Shown here: positions 42,011 through 50,430 of the stretch, piece by piece
Numbering within the stretch: the first letter of the stretch is position 1
How the letters are laid out: each line of letters begins with the position of its first letter
DNA from: Deminuibacter soli
GTDB lineage: Bacteria > Bacteroidota > Bacteroidia > Chitinophagales > Chitinophagaceae
Direction: 5' to 3'
Assembly: GCF_003412455.1 (NCBI RefSeq)
Contig: NZ_QTJU01000016.1
Location: 1 to 64,000 of the forward strand
Length of the DNA stretch: 64,000 nt
The notes under the pieces: generated by a model
What the model saw: the letters and a program-made list of their open reading frames with translations, nothing else
Databases searched by the model: none
What the model was told of the DNA's origin: nothing
Position numbers and translations under genes: made by a program

Positions 42011-42033
42011 CATGCCGGTGTCCTCACCGGCAT
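42011..42033. repeat. Palindromic element with GTGTCCTCAC core (copy 4)
   Basis: ATGCCGGTG-TCCT-CACCGGCAT is a perfect 9-bp stem, 7 bp after the terminator of permease 2. Confidence 0.7.
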
Positions 42034-42105
42034 TTGTATTTGTGAAGTTATTGTTGCGGGCTTTAATGGCTTTAATGCCCAACAAACCCGTAGCCCGGGG
42101 GCGCT

Positions 42106-42153
42106 CTACTCCGTTCTCAGGCTTTTAATGGGATTGGCAATGGGGAAGGAGAT
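42106..42153 (-). pseudogene. C-terminal remnant of a fifth FtsX-type permease
   Basis: On the minus strand the frame reads [16 protein letters not shown] and then a TAG stop. The final [12 protein letters not shown] matches the conserved permease ending (IANPVKSLRAE, SNPVKALRTE). About 25 codons upstream an in-frame stop interrupts it, and no FtsX helices remain. It sits 160 bp downstream of permease 3 on the same strand and looks like what was left after deletion of a tandem copy. Confidence 0.55.
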
Positions 42154-42161
42154 GAAACAGG

Positions 42162-42218
42162 AAACTCCCCTGTACACCAGGGTCCGTTAAACCAAGCCTG
42201 GGGCACAAGGGAGTTTTA
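42162..42218. terminator. Long imperfect hairpin with T-tract
   Basis: Outer arms AAACTCCC (42162-42169) / GGGAGTTT (42209-42216) continue into a further stem with 9 of 11 pairs (TGTACACCAGG / CCTGGGGCACA) around a loop of about 15 nt and end in TTTT. Confidence 0.5.
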
Positions 42219-42244
42219 TGTATGTGATGCGGACGGATTTTTTA

Positions 42245-42290
42245 CCGCAAAGAAACACAAAGGTAAAACCCGCAAAGGTCACAAAGAGAC
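42245..42290 (+). repeat. Degenerate CRCAAAGR repeat array
   Basis: Four CGCAAAG/CACAAAG units lie within 46 bp, upstream of the stop of permease 3. The spacing is 7-10 bp. Confidence 0.45.
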
Positions 42291-42310
42291 TGTTTACTAA
42301 CTCACATTTG

Positions 42311-44659
42311 CTATTCTGTCCGCAATGCTTTAACCGGGTTTGACAGTGCGGCTTTAATACCCTGGTAGCTTACGGTTGCAAGTGCAATCACTACTGCGAT
42401 AACGCCTGCCAGTGCAAACATCCACCATTGCAGGAAGATACGGTACTCTACCATGCGCAATAGCTGTTCCATGGCAAGACCGGCCAATGGTGCGGCAATT
42501 AAAAATGCAATGAGCACCGGCTGCAGGAACTCGCGCGACAAGGTATACCATACACGCACACTGCCTGCACCGAGTACTTTACGGATACCGATTTCTTTGG
42601 TGCGGCGTTCGGCTATAAAGGCAGATAATCCGAATAACCCAAGGCACGAAATAAGAATGGCCATACAGCCCATGGCATTGGCAAACTGGCCTGTTGAGCG
42701 GATGCCGGTAAACCTTTTCTGGAACTCGGCATCTGCGAAGTAGAAGAAGAAAGGAAATGCCGGTTCAATGTTTTTAACAGTATGCTCAATTTTATTGAGT
42801 GTTGTTTGCCAGTGCTCATCGTTTTGAATACGCACCAGTATATTGCTTAAGCCTGCTTTGCTTAAGGAAGCCATCATTGGTCGGGGGGCATTGAATGGGT
42901 TGTTGTACAGGAAATCTTTCACTACACCAATCACTGTTTGTGTACCTATTTTAACGCCCACATAAGGTTTGCTGAGACCCATGCGTTTGGCCAGTGCTTC
43001 GTTGATAATGCAGTTGGCTGTATCGCTGCCATAGGCTTTGCTGAAGTCGCGGCCTTCTATTAAAGTGAGGCCGGTGGTATTAATCCAGTTATAGGATACC
43101 GATGTGACTGATACGGAGAAATCATCACCCGGCTTTTTGCCTGCCCATTCAATACTGCTAACAGCGCCGTTAAAGTTCACCAGGTTGTCTGAGCCTGATG
43201 ATACCTGTGTAACACCGGAAATTTGAGACAGGGCATTTTGCAGCAACTCTGCCCTTGACAGCATGTTGCCGCGTGCGGGTATTACCAGCAGGTTCTGTTG
43301 GTTATAACCGATGGGCCTTGCTTCTGAATAAGCCACCTGCTTGTATAAAACGATGGTGCTTATAATAAGAAATATAGAAATAACAAACTGGAAGGTAACC
43401 AGCACTTTGCGTAAGCGGCCGCTGCCCTTGGCGCCACCTGTCAATCCTTTCAATACCAGTACCGGTTTAAAGCTGCTGAGGAAGAAGGCCGGGTAGCTGC
43501 CTGCCACAACGGCCGTGAACAGGGCAATGCCCAGCAATAATAACCAGGTTTGTATATCCCCCAGGTTAAACACCAGTTGTTTGCCGGCAATTTTGTTAAT
43601 GAAGGGAATGCTCATCCAGGCAAGCAATATGCTTAGTGCCAGTGCCAGCAACGTCATTAGCAGGGCTTCACTTAAGAATTGGAAGATCACTTGTTTCCTG
43701 GCGGCACCCAATACCTTACGCACACCCACTTCACGCGACCGGCGTTCTGAGCGGGCTGTAGACAGGTTCATGAAATTGATACAGGCAATGAGTAACACAA
43801 ACAAGCCAATGGCACTCATGAGTTGCACCACGGTAATACGGCCGCCGCTTGGTTTGCCATTTCTGAAATCGCCATGCAGCCATAGCCGCGTAAAGGGATA
43901 AGCGAAAATGCTGCCCGTAGTGTCTGCCGTTTTCTGTATGAATATTTTATTGATCTTGTTGTTGAACGCGGCATTATCTGTACCTGGTTTTGTTTGCACC
44001 CAGGTCATCAGCCGGTTGTCGTCCCATTTGTACAGCCAGTTTTTATTATCCTGCTCAAAAATTACAAAGGGCAGTACCACATCAAACTGCCTGCTGCTGT
44101 TGGCTGGTATATTTTTAAGAATGGCTGCTACTTTTAGCTGGTGCTGCTGGTTGTGCACCAGGGTTTTGCCAATAGCATGCGGTGTGCCGAATAAACGCAT
44201 GGCAGCCTGCTCGGTTAGTACGATGGAGCCTGCGTCTTTCATGGCTTCTGCAGGGTTGCCTTCCAATGCAGGGAAGGTAAGCATCTTGAAATAATCGGGG
44301 TCTGCATACAGGCCCTGTTCGTAAAAGGTTTTATCGCCGCTCTGCAGCAGGTGATTGTCTGCAAAGGTTTCACGGGTGGCATACTGCACTTCGGGTACTT
44401 CTGCACGCAGTACGCCTGCCAGCTGGCCGGGTACTACATCGCCTGAATATAGTTCACCATGCTCTTTGTGCATGGTCATTATTTTATAGATATTGTCTTT
44501 GTTGGTGTGAAAATTATCATAGCTCACCAGGTCGCGCAGCCACAACAAAATAATAACGGCTGTTGCGAGGCCCAGTGCCAGTCCGCACACATTGATAACA
44601 GAGGCCATCCGGTTTTTCAGGATTCCGCGCCACGCAGTTTTTAAATAGTTTCTCAGCAT
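42311..44659 (-). CDS. FtsX/MacB-type ABC transporter permease (3)
   Basis: This encodes 782 residues. The N-terminal TM (NVCGLALGLATAVIILLWL), first periplasmic domain, FtsX block (ACINFMNLSTARSERRSREVGVRKVLGAARK), second periplasmic domain and second FtsX block (AERRTKEIGIRKVLGAGSVR) follow the usual order. The ending is SNPVKALRTE. Only 22 bp separate it from the upstream permease 4, so the two are one operon. No ATPase or membrane-fusion gene adjoins. Confidence 0.88.
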   Translation of the reverse strand: MLRNYLKTAWRGILKNRMASVINVCGLALGLATAVIILLWLRDLVSYDNFHTNKDNIYKIMTMHKEHGELYSGDVVPGQLAGVLRAEVPEVQYATRETFADNHLLQSGDKTFYEQGLYADPDYFKMLTFPALEGNPAEAMKDAGSIVLTEQAAMRLFGTPHAIGKTLVHNQQHQLKVAAILKNIPANSSRQFDVVLPFVIFEQDNKNWLYKWDDNRLMTWVQTKPGTDNAAFNNKINKIFIQKTADTTGSIFAYPFTRLWLHGDFRNGKPSGGRITVVQLMSAIGLFVLLIACINFMNLSTARSERRSREVGVRKVLGAARKQVIFQFLSEALLMTLLALALSILLAWMSIPFINKIAGKQLVFNLGDIQTWLLLLGIALFTAVVAGSYPAFFLSSFKPVLVLKGLTGGAKGSGRLRKVLVTFQFVISIFLIISTIVLYKQVAYSEARPIGYNQQNLLVIPARGNMLSRAELLQNALSQISGVTQVSSGSDNLVNFNGAVSSIEWAGKKPGDDFSVSVTSVSYNWINTTGLTLIEGRDFSKAYGSDTANCIINEALAKRMGLSKPYVGVKIGTQTVIGVVKDFLYNNPFNAPRPMMASLSKAGLSNILVRIQNDEHWQTTLNKIEHTVKNIEPAFPFFFYFADAEFQKRFTGIRSTGQFANAMGCMAILISCLGLFGLSAFIAERRTKEIGIRKVLGAGSVRVWYTLSREFLQPVLIAFLIAAPLAGLAMEQLLRMVEYRIFLQWWMFALAGVIAVVIALATVSYQGIKAALSNPVKALRTE

Positions 44660-44681
44660 AAAATGGTTTTGTTCATGGATG

Positions 44682-47060
44682 TTATTCTGATTTCAGACTT
44701 TTAACCGGGTTGGCCACGGCTGCACGCACGGCTTGTATGCTCACGGTGAAAACCGTAATCAGCAATGCCAGCGCAGCGGCAACAACAAATACCAGGGGGC
44801 CAATGCTGATGCGGTAGCTGTATTTGTGCAGCCAGTTGTTCAAAAAATACCAGGATACGGGCGATGCAATCACGCAGCTTAACAGTACCATCAGCACAAA
44901 ATCTTTCGACAGCAATAACCAGATATTACTTACGGATGCACCCAGCACCTTGCGTATGCCCATTTCCCGGGTGCGCTTGTGTGCTACATATGCAGCCAGG
45001 CCAAACAAACCAATGCACGAAATAAAAATTGCCAGTGCTGCAAACAGGGCAGACAATTTGCCGATGAGCACTTCTGTCCTGAACTTGCGTGCATAGCTTT
45101 CATCAGTAAAAGTATAGTTGTACGGGTAAGCTGCGTTGTATTTATTAAACAATTTGCCCAGTTTGGCGAGGGCTTCTGCAGTGGGCATTTTATCATTCAA
45201 CCGGTACAGGATATTACCGCTTTCCTGTGGATTGTAGACAAAGAAGGTAGGCTCTGCGGCAGAGAATGGGGAGGCCATCAGTGCATCTTTTACCACACCG
45301 ATGATGCGAACAGGTTTTTTGCCATTCCAGATTACCTGTTGGTTAATGCCAGATTTGAAGCGCATCCGTTTTACGGCTGCTTCATTGGCTATTACATCTA
45401 CGGTATCTATGTGCAGGCCGGGCGTAAAGTTCCTGCCTTCCAGCAACTGCATGCCTACGGTTTTAAAGTAGTCATCTGAAATATCTACGGCTGCCAGGTT
45501 TACTACTTCGTTGGGGTACATGCCTTCAAAATTATCAACACCTACCCACGATCCCAAACCTGTTATGGTAGAAGAAGAAGAGGCAACGTCGCTAACAGCA
45601 CCACTCGCCAGCATGTCTTGCTTTAAGGCTGTGAAGTTGCGCTGCAGGTCGCGGCTGTCTGGCGTGCTTACCAGTCTTTCGGAATTATATCCCGTAGGCC
45701 TGTCTTTCACATATTGAATCTGCTGGTAAATAATAATGGTGCTAATGATGAGCGCAACAGAACTGCTGAACTGCAATACCACCAGCACCTGTCTTGTAAA
45801 GGCTGCAGGTTTGCCTGCCTGGAATGTGCCTTTCAATACTTTCATCGGTTGAAAGGAAGAGAAATAAAATGCAGGTCTGCCGCCTGCAAGCAAGGTAGTG
45901 ATTACTACAAAAGCTGCGAGACATGCCCAGAATGCAGGCTGTTGCCAGGGTATTTGAATGGTACTGCCCGTAAGTGTGTTAAATGCAGGCAGTGCAAGTT
46001 GTACCAGCAATAAGGCAAGAATAAGGCCACAACAGGTAATGACCAGCGTTTCCATTAAAAACTGGTACACCAGGCTGCCGGTGCCTGAGCCAATGGCTTT
46101 GCGCACACCTACTTCACGGGCGCGTTTTTCTGATTGCGCGATAGATAAGTTGGTGAAGTTGATACAGGCAATCAATATTACCAGCGCGCCGATAATGGCA
46201 AACATGCGCACGTACTCAATAAAACCGCCAGAATAACTGCCATTGCTGAAGCTGGAATAAAGATGCCAGTTTTTCATGGGATGCAGTTTCACAGAAGGCT
46301 GCACTACTTTCCAGTTATCGGGAAAATGGCTGTTGATTAGTTTCAGTTTGGGTTGTACCTGTTCAAAGGTAGTAGCAGGTTTCAGTGAAAGGAAGGTTTG
46401 AAACGAGTTGTTGTTCCAGGTAGTGGAGGCGATTTTGATCCATTCGGCATTCAGTATATTATAACTGAAGGGAATGAGGTAATGAAATGAAAAAGAAGAA
46501 TTACCGGGTAAATCTTCCATCACGCCGGTTACTTTCATGTCATGTGTGTTATCGAGGCGTACTGTTTGGTTAACCGGGTTTTCTTTTCCAAACAATGCGG
46601 TGGCTGTGCTGCGGGAAAGTACGATGGAGTAGGGATCGTGCAGTACGCTGCCGGCTGTACCGCTGAGTAAGTTGAATGGAAAAACATGAAAGAAGTCTTT
46701 CCCGGCTGCCATGCCTTCCTGGTAAATTTTTTTGTCGCCCCGCATCAGGCTGTGGTCATTGCCCCAATCGGTTTGAACGGTATAGGCTATTTCAGGAATT
46801 TCTGATTTCATTACATCTGCCAGTAACAAAGAGGTGGCGGTTTGCCCGGCAATTTCGCCGTTCCGGTTCACTACATAATAAGCCTGGTACACGCTCTGGT
46901 AGCCTGGTACAAAGCGGTCGTACGAAAACTGGAAGTAAATCCACAGGCCTATCAGCAGGCCAACAGCCATACCGGTTGCCAGGCCCAGTATGTTCAGCAG
47001 GCTGTAGCTTTTGTATTTTACAATATTGCGCCAGGCTGTTTTGAAGTAGTTTTTAAACAT
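44682..47060 (-). CDS. FtsX/MacB-type ABC transporter permease (4)
   Basis: The protein is 792 residues from ATG 47060 (MFKNYFKTAWRNIVKYKS, the standard family opening); the nine codons upstream to 47087 lack family similarity. It has the same double MacB_PCD/FtsX architecture. The motifs are ACINFTNLSIAQSEKRAREVGVRKAIG and AHKRTREMGIRKVLGASVSN, ending ANPVKSLKSE. It is the first gene of a two-permease operon with 42311-44659. Confidence 0.88.
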   Translation of the reverse strand: MFKNYFKTAWRNIVKYKSYSLLNILGLATGMAVGLLIGLWIYFQFSYDRFVPGYQSVYQAYYVVNRNGEIAGQTATSLLLADVMKSEIPEIAYTVQTDWGNDHSLMRGDKKIYQEGMAAGKDFFHVFPFNLLSGTAGSVLHDPYSIVLSRSTATALFGKENPVNQTVRLDNTHDMKVTGVMEDLPGNSSFSFHYLIPFSYNILNAEWIKIASTTWNNNSFQTFLSLKPATTFEQVQPKLKLINSHFPDNWKVVQPSVKLHPMKNWHLYSSFSNGSYSGGFIEYVRMFAIIGALVILIACINFTNLSIAQSEKRAREVGVRKAIGSGTGSLVYQFLMETLVITCCGLILALLLVQLALPAFNTLTGSTIQIPWQQPAFWACLAAFVVITTLLAGGRPAFYFSSFQPMKVLKGTFQAGKPAAFTRQVLVVLQFSSSVALIISTIIIYQQIQYVKDRPTGYNSERLVSTPDSRDLQRNFTALKQDMLASGAVSDVASSSSTITGLGSWVGVDNFEGMYPNEVVNLAAVDISDDYFKTVGMQLLEGRNFTPGLHIDTVDVIANEAAVKRMRFKSGINQQVIWNGKKPVRIIGVVKDALMASPFSAAEPTFFVYNPQESGNILYRLNDKMPTAEALAKLGKLFNKYNAAYPYNYTFTDESYARKFRTEVLIGKLSALFAALAIFISCIGLFGLAAYVAHKRTREMGIRKVLGASVSNIWLLLSKDFVLMVLLSCVIASPVSWYFLNNWLHKYSYRISIGPLVFVVAAALALLITVFTVSIQAVRAAVANPVKSLKSE

Positions 47061-47412
47061 AGCGGCTGTTTTAAAGTGATGCACCAAAAGTCAGCAGTAG
47101 TTCTTATATGCCCGCGCGCAGCCACACTGCAGGGCAGGGGCTGTAGCACAAGCATATATATACCGGAACCAATGCGGTGCCGGAAATGTATACGATTAGT
47201 AATCAACTAATTAATATATATATGAAAGCAGGGAATTGTCCGGTTTTGATACGCAGCATGTGTCACTAGCGTACTCCTGTAAAATAGGTTCTCACAAGCG
47301 ATGCCCATGCAAAGGGGTTGCCGGAACGGCGTGTTAAATCAGTAAGAGGGAGAAGGGAAACTGGGGTTAAAACGTAAGCCTGGGGCGGCTTTTGAAGGGT
47401 AGGGAAAACCGG
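47061..47412. other. Intergenic region, no gene seen
   Basis: These 352 bp lie upstream of the permease 4-3 operon. They contain a hairpin CCGGAACC-AATGC-GGTGCCGG (47163-47183, one mismatch) flanked by TATA-rich sequence, which could be regulatory for permease 4. An AT-rich stretch follows at about 47195-47225. No convincing ORF or promoter consensus was found. Confidence 0.4.
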
Positions 47413-47676
47413 TTAGTCAAACTGTTCTGAAATGTAGCGGTAAATATCGCGGGATATAAACTTGCTGACGCCTTCCAGCATATTGCGTTTGATGTTGAAG
47501 CCGCCTTCGAGCGTTTCAACGATTTCTAATACGCCGCACGGGTAATGCGGGGAGCGGAATATTTCCACATCATAACGGGCGTCGCGATGTGTACCCTGCT
47601 CCCTGATGACATCGGCTTTTACCCTGGCAAAATACTTTTCGCCCTGGTAAAAAAACTCGGGTACGTTAAAATTCAT
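47413..47676 (-). CDS. Small cytoplasmic protein, unknown
   Basis: The 87-residue protein (MNFNVPEFFYQGEKYFARVK) has mixed alpha/beta composition, no signal peptide and no membrane segment. The sequence contains YDVEIFRSPHYPCGVLEI and the C-terminal helix SKFISRDIYRYISEQFD. I do not recognise the family. The codon composition looks like that of neighbouring real genes. It stands alone with AT-rich DNA upstream. Confidence 0.65.
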   Translation of the reverse strand: MNFNVPEFFYQGEKYFARVKADVIREQGTHRDARYDVEIFRSPHYPCGVLEIVETLEGGFNIKRNMLEGVSKFISRDIYRYISEQFD

Positions 47677-48090
47677 GGCAATGGATTAATAACAGCAAAT
47701 TAAAAAAACACTGCGCTATTTCAATAAATATCGCGGTGCTATTAAGCCGTATTTAATGATATTTATTATTTATATATGAATTAATCATATTATTCAGCTT
47801 AATACTTGGTGCGCAGAAAAATATTATTTAAATTCATTCATCGACCGAGACAATTTCCCTGAAAACCCTACTTTAATGAAACCGATAGTCCAATCCTGTT
47901 CAGTACACATTGTGAAAAACAATAGCTCCAGTCGTATAGGTAATTATGCTGTGCCCGCGTCTGACAAAGCTTATCCGTATTTATCTGTATCATTGCGCCC
48001 CTGTGTGCAAAAATGCGTTGTACCGGCATTATAGATATGGTGGCCTTGCAAAACAAGATCAATTGCCATGCATTTACCTAAAATATACTT
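47677..48090. other. AT-rich intergenic region with one hairpin
   Basis: In this 414-bp stretch, a 13-bp imperfect inverted repeat (CACTGCGCTATTT / AAATATCGCGGTG, 11 of 13 paired) lies at 47709-47738, upstream of the small gene at 47413-47676. The following bases to about 47850 are very AT-rich. No RNA gene or ORF with coding character was recognised; short minus-strand ORFs here look random. Confidence 0.4.
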
Positions 48091-48450
48091 ATGCGTGAGT
48101 GGAACATAACTTGTGACCTGAACTATATTGACCAACATGGGAGAAAGCAAATCATACACGTTTCGGGGTGTGCCGTACCCGCGGCTTCTGCATCTGATGA
48201 ATACCCGCCTATTGATTCGCTGTATGTAATTTACTGGGCCAACGATCCGTTTTCAGCCAATTCAACACACCGGCCTACCTTTAATTCCTTTCTTACCAAA
48301 GATTCAGGAGACTGGCAAATCGGCTATATACTGCACCGGAACTTTACTCCGCAGAAAAGTCATTTTTTTGACTGGCTGAAAGATGAAATCATTGCGTTAT
48401 ATGAACGCGAAATGGTTATTAACGAAGAGGTATTGCAGGGTTTGATGTAA
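48091..48450 (+). CDS. Small protein, unknown
   Basis: The 119-residue protein (MREWNITCDLNYIDQHGRKQ) has no signal peptide. It is beta-rich for the first 95 residues and ends in an amphipathic helix (DWLKDEIIALYEREM). There is no recognised family. It precedes another unknown small gene by 42 bp on the same strand; the two may be co-transcribed. Confidence 0.6.
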   Translation: MREWNITCDLNYIDQHGRKQIIHVSGCAVPAASASDEYPPIDSLYVIYWANDPFSANSTHRPTFNSFLTKDSGDWQIGYILHRNFTPQKSHFFDWLKDEIIALYEREMVINEEVLQGLM

Positions 48451-48492
48451 ATGTTTTAATTTACAGCACACGTTTATACTAAACCCTGAACC

Positions 48493-48816
48493 ATGAATAC
48501 TGAATATAGCCGTACTTCTTCCATGAAGTATCATATAATGGGTGTTGATATTGTTCTCAAATCAATAGCCCTTCCTGTTGCGGGCAACAACAGCGTATAC
48601 GAATTTACCGGCAGCTCCAGTCTCCGCGAAATAGGCCTTGCAGAAAAATTTTACTTCCAGGCGCCTGATAAATTTGCCGTAATGTTATCCAGTTTTGGTT
48701 TCCATACTTCGCTGAAACCCACGCAGCAGCCGCACCAGCGCGCATTGGCCGCATACCTTTGCCGCAGCATAGAACTGGGCAGACTGGTGGAACCATCTGC
48801 CATGGCCATAAAATAA
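48493..48816 (+). CDS. Small protein, unknown
   Basis: The 107-residue protein (MNTEYSRTSSMKYHIMGVDI) is soluble, with a Pro/Gln stretch (SLKPTQQPHQRALAAYLCRS). There is no recognised family. Its TAA stop is immediately adjacent to the TTA (reverse stop) of the convergent racemase gene, leaving no room for a terminator. Confidence 0.55.
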   Translation: MNTEYSRTSSMKYHIMGVDIVLKSIALPVAGNNSVYEFTGSSSLREIGLAEKFYFQAPDKFAVMLSSFGFHTSLKPTQQPHQRALAAYLCRSIELGRLVEPSAMAIK

Positions 48817-49506
48817 TTACTGCAGCATAAACTGTACGGCTGCCTGCACATGCAGCTCCAGCGTGTTAAAAACAGGAATGCTTACATCTCCCGGTTTTAT
48901 CAGCATCGGTATTTCTGTGCAACCGAGTATCACGCCCTGTGCGCCTTGTTCAGCCAGTTCGTTAATGAGCCGGATATATTTTTCTTTAGTGGAAGGCAGC
49001 AGCACATTACGTCCCAGCTCCTCATAAATCGTATACTGTACAAATTCGCGGTCTGCATCGCCGGGTATAATGGTGCGTATACCGTGTTGTGCCAGGCGGC
49101 CGGTAAAAAAATCTTCTTCCATGGTAAAGCGTGTGCCTAACAGGGCCACGGTGTGTAATTGCTGCTGTACAATGGCCTGCGCCGTAGCTTCGGCAATATG
49201 AATCAGGGGCAGCTGAACATTTTCCTGCACCGCGTCGGCAATCAGGTGCATGGTGTTGGCACAAAGCACGATGGCCTCTGCACCACCCTGTTTCAGCTTT
49301 TGGGCAGCAGCGCTTAGCATTTGCGTAGTGCTTGCCCAGTTGTTGGTATCGTTGTTACGTTTAATATCTGCATAGTTAAAAGAATACACCAGGCATTCTG
49401 CAAAATTCAGCCCGCCCAGTTGCGCGTTCACGCCTTCATTCAGTAAACGGTAATAATCCTGTGTAGATACCCAGCTGGTACCGCCCACCAATCCAATGAT
49501 CCGCAT
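48817..49506 (-). CDS. Aspartate/glutamate racemase family protein
   Basis: The protein is 229 residues from ATG 49506 (MRIIGLVGGTSWVSTQDYY). It is of the Asp/Glu racemase superfamily, in which two cysteines on opposite faces of the substrate exchange the alpha proton. Both are present: VLCANTMHL and ILGCTEIPML. The opening GLVGGTSW and the CTE/CANT motifs resemble the YgeA-like amino-acid racemase branch. Substrate is unknown. A -7 element is at 49537-49544. The upstream codons to 49539 lie in the leader. Confidence 0.87.
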   Translation of the reverse strand: MRIIGLVGGTSWVSTQDYYRLLNEGVNAQLGGLNFAECLVYSFNYADIKRNNDTNNWASTTQMLSAAAQKLKQGGAEAIVLCANTMHLIADAVQENVQLPLIHIAEATAQAIVQQQLHTVALLGTRFTMEEDFFTGRLAQHGIRTIIPGDADREFVQYTIYEELGRNVLLPSTKEKYIRLINELAEQGAQGVILGCTEIPMLIKPGDVSIPVFNTLELHVQAAVQFMLQ

Positions 49507-49536
49507 AGCTAAAACGTTTGATTTAATAATGGTCCG

Positions 49537-49544
49537 CAAATGTA
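49537..49544 (-). promoter_or_regulatory. Putative -7 element (TACATTTG) of the racemase gene
   Basis: There is an exact TAnnTTTG match on the minus strand 31 bp upstream of the chosen ATG. No -33 TTTG is seen. Confidence 0.45.
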
Positions 49545-49601
49545 CCCATAGCAGGTGCTATTTATTTTACCGCTGGTACTATTTCTTATCATACATCAAG
49601 T

Positions 49602-49622
49602 GGCAGTTTCGCCAAAACTGCC
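49602..49622. promoter_or_regulatory. Operator-like palindrome upstream of the yceI-type gene
   Basis: GGCAGTTT and AAACTGCC are perfect 8-bp arms with a 5-nt spacer. A CATTTTTG near-match to the -7 element follows directly at 49623-49630. Confidence 0.4.
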
Positions 49623-49685
49623 CATTTTTGTGGCCGATTCCGCAAATAGAAAACCAGTCATGCGGGCCCGATAAAACACACTACA

Positions 49686-50255
49686 ATGAAAAAGGCAGTA
49701 CTTTTTTTTGCAGCCGCATTAATTACGCTGAGCAGTTTTGCACAAACCTGGAAAGCAGATCCTGCGCATTCCAAACTGGCATTTACCGTTACCCATATGG
49801 GTATTAGCGATATTTCCGGCATCTTCGGAAAATTCGATGTTACTATTATTGCTGCCAAAGCTGATTTCAGCGATGCAGTTGTTGAACTGAGCACTGATGT
49901 AAGTTCTATCAACACCAACGTTGACATGCGCGACAACCACCTGAAATCTCCTGATTTTTTTGATGTGGCCCAGTTCAGCACCCTAACTTTCAAAAGCACT
50001 TCACTGAAAGCAAACGGTAACAATCAATACACCATCTCCGGCAACCTTACCCTGCATGGTGTAACCAAACCTGTAAGCCTTACCCTGGTATACAGGGGCA
50101 CTACCACTAACCCGATGAGCAAGGCTACTACAGCCGGCGTACAGGTTACCGGTACCATCAAACGTTCTGATTTCAACATCGGCGCCAAATTCCCAAGCGC
50201 AATGGTAAGCGACGAAGTGCGTATCAAGGCAGACGGTGAATTTATCAAACAATAA
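49686..50255 (+). CDS. YceI family periplasmic protein
   Basis: The 189-residue protein has a signal peptide (VLFFAAALITLSSFAQ) and a YceI-like lipocalin fold that binds polyisoprenoid or similar hydrophobic ligands. It begins WKADPAHSKLAFTVTHMGIS, with MRDNHLKSPDFFDVAQFSTLTF, GNLTLHGVTKPVSL and FNIGAKFPSAMVSDEV all in family positions. It is monocistronic, with a strong terminator. Confidence 0.93.
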   Translation: MKKAVLFFAAALITLSSFAQTWKADPAHSKLAFTVTHMGISDISGIFGKFDVTIIAAKADFSDAVVELSTDVSSINTNVDMRDNHLKSPDFFDVAQFSTLTFKSTSLKANGNNQYTISGNLTLHGVTKPVSLTLVYRGTTTNPMSKATTAGVQVTGTIKRSDFNIGAKFPSAMVSDEVRIKADGEFIKQ

Positions 50256-50289
50256 TAGTCCGTTTTATTCTCAATCCGTACGGAATAAC

Positions 50290-50324
50290 ATGCATGCAGT
50301 GGTTTCACTGCATGCATTTTTTTT
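50290..50324 (+). terminator. Terminator of the YceI gene
   Basis: The 12-bp stem ATGCATGCAGTG (50290-50301) / CACTGCATGCAT (50306-50317) has a GTTT loop and is followed by T8. Confidence 0.9.
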
Positions 50325-50430
50325 GCTGCCACAGTTTTTTGCTAACAGCTGTTATTGTGTGGTAACAATCAGTTAACACATACGTTTGTAGCAAGCGCTG
50401 TAATTTGGCTGCCTATTATAACCCCTGTGA

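Noticed and set aside
2611-42290. Short periodic arrays as CRISPR repeats
   Set aside because: Units are only 7-8 bp and contiguous with no spacers, and no cas gene is present.
47868-48159. Short minus-strand ORFs in the AT-rich intergenic region
   Set aside because: Composition looks random, two frames overlap each other and the start of the 48091 gene, and no motif or signal peptide is present.
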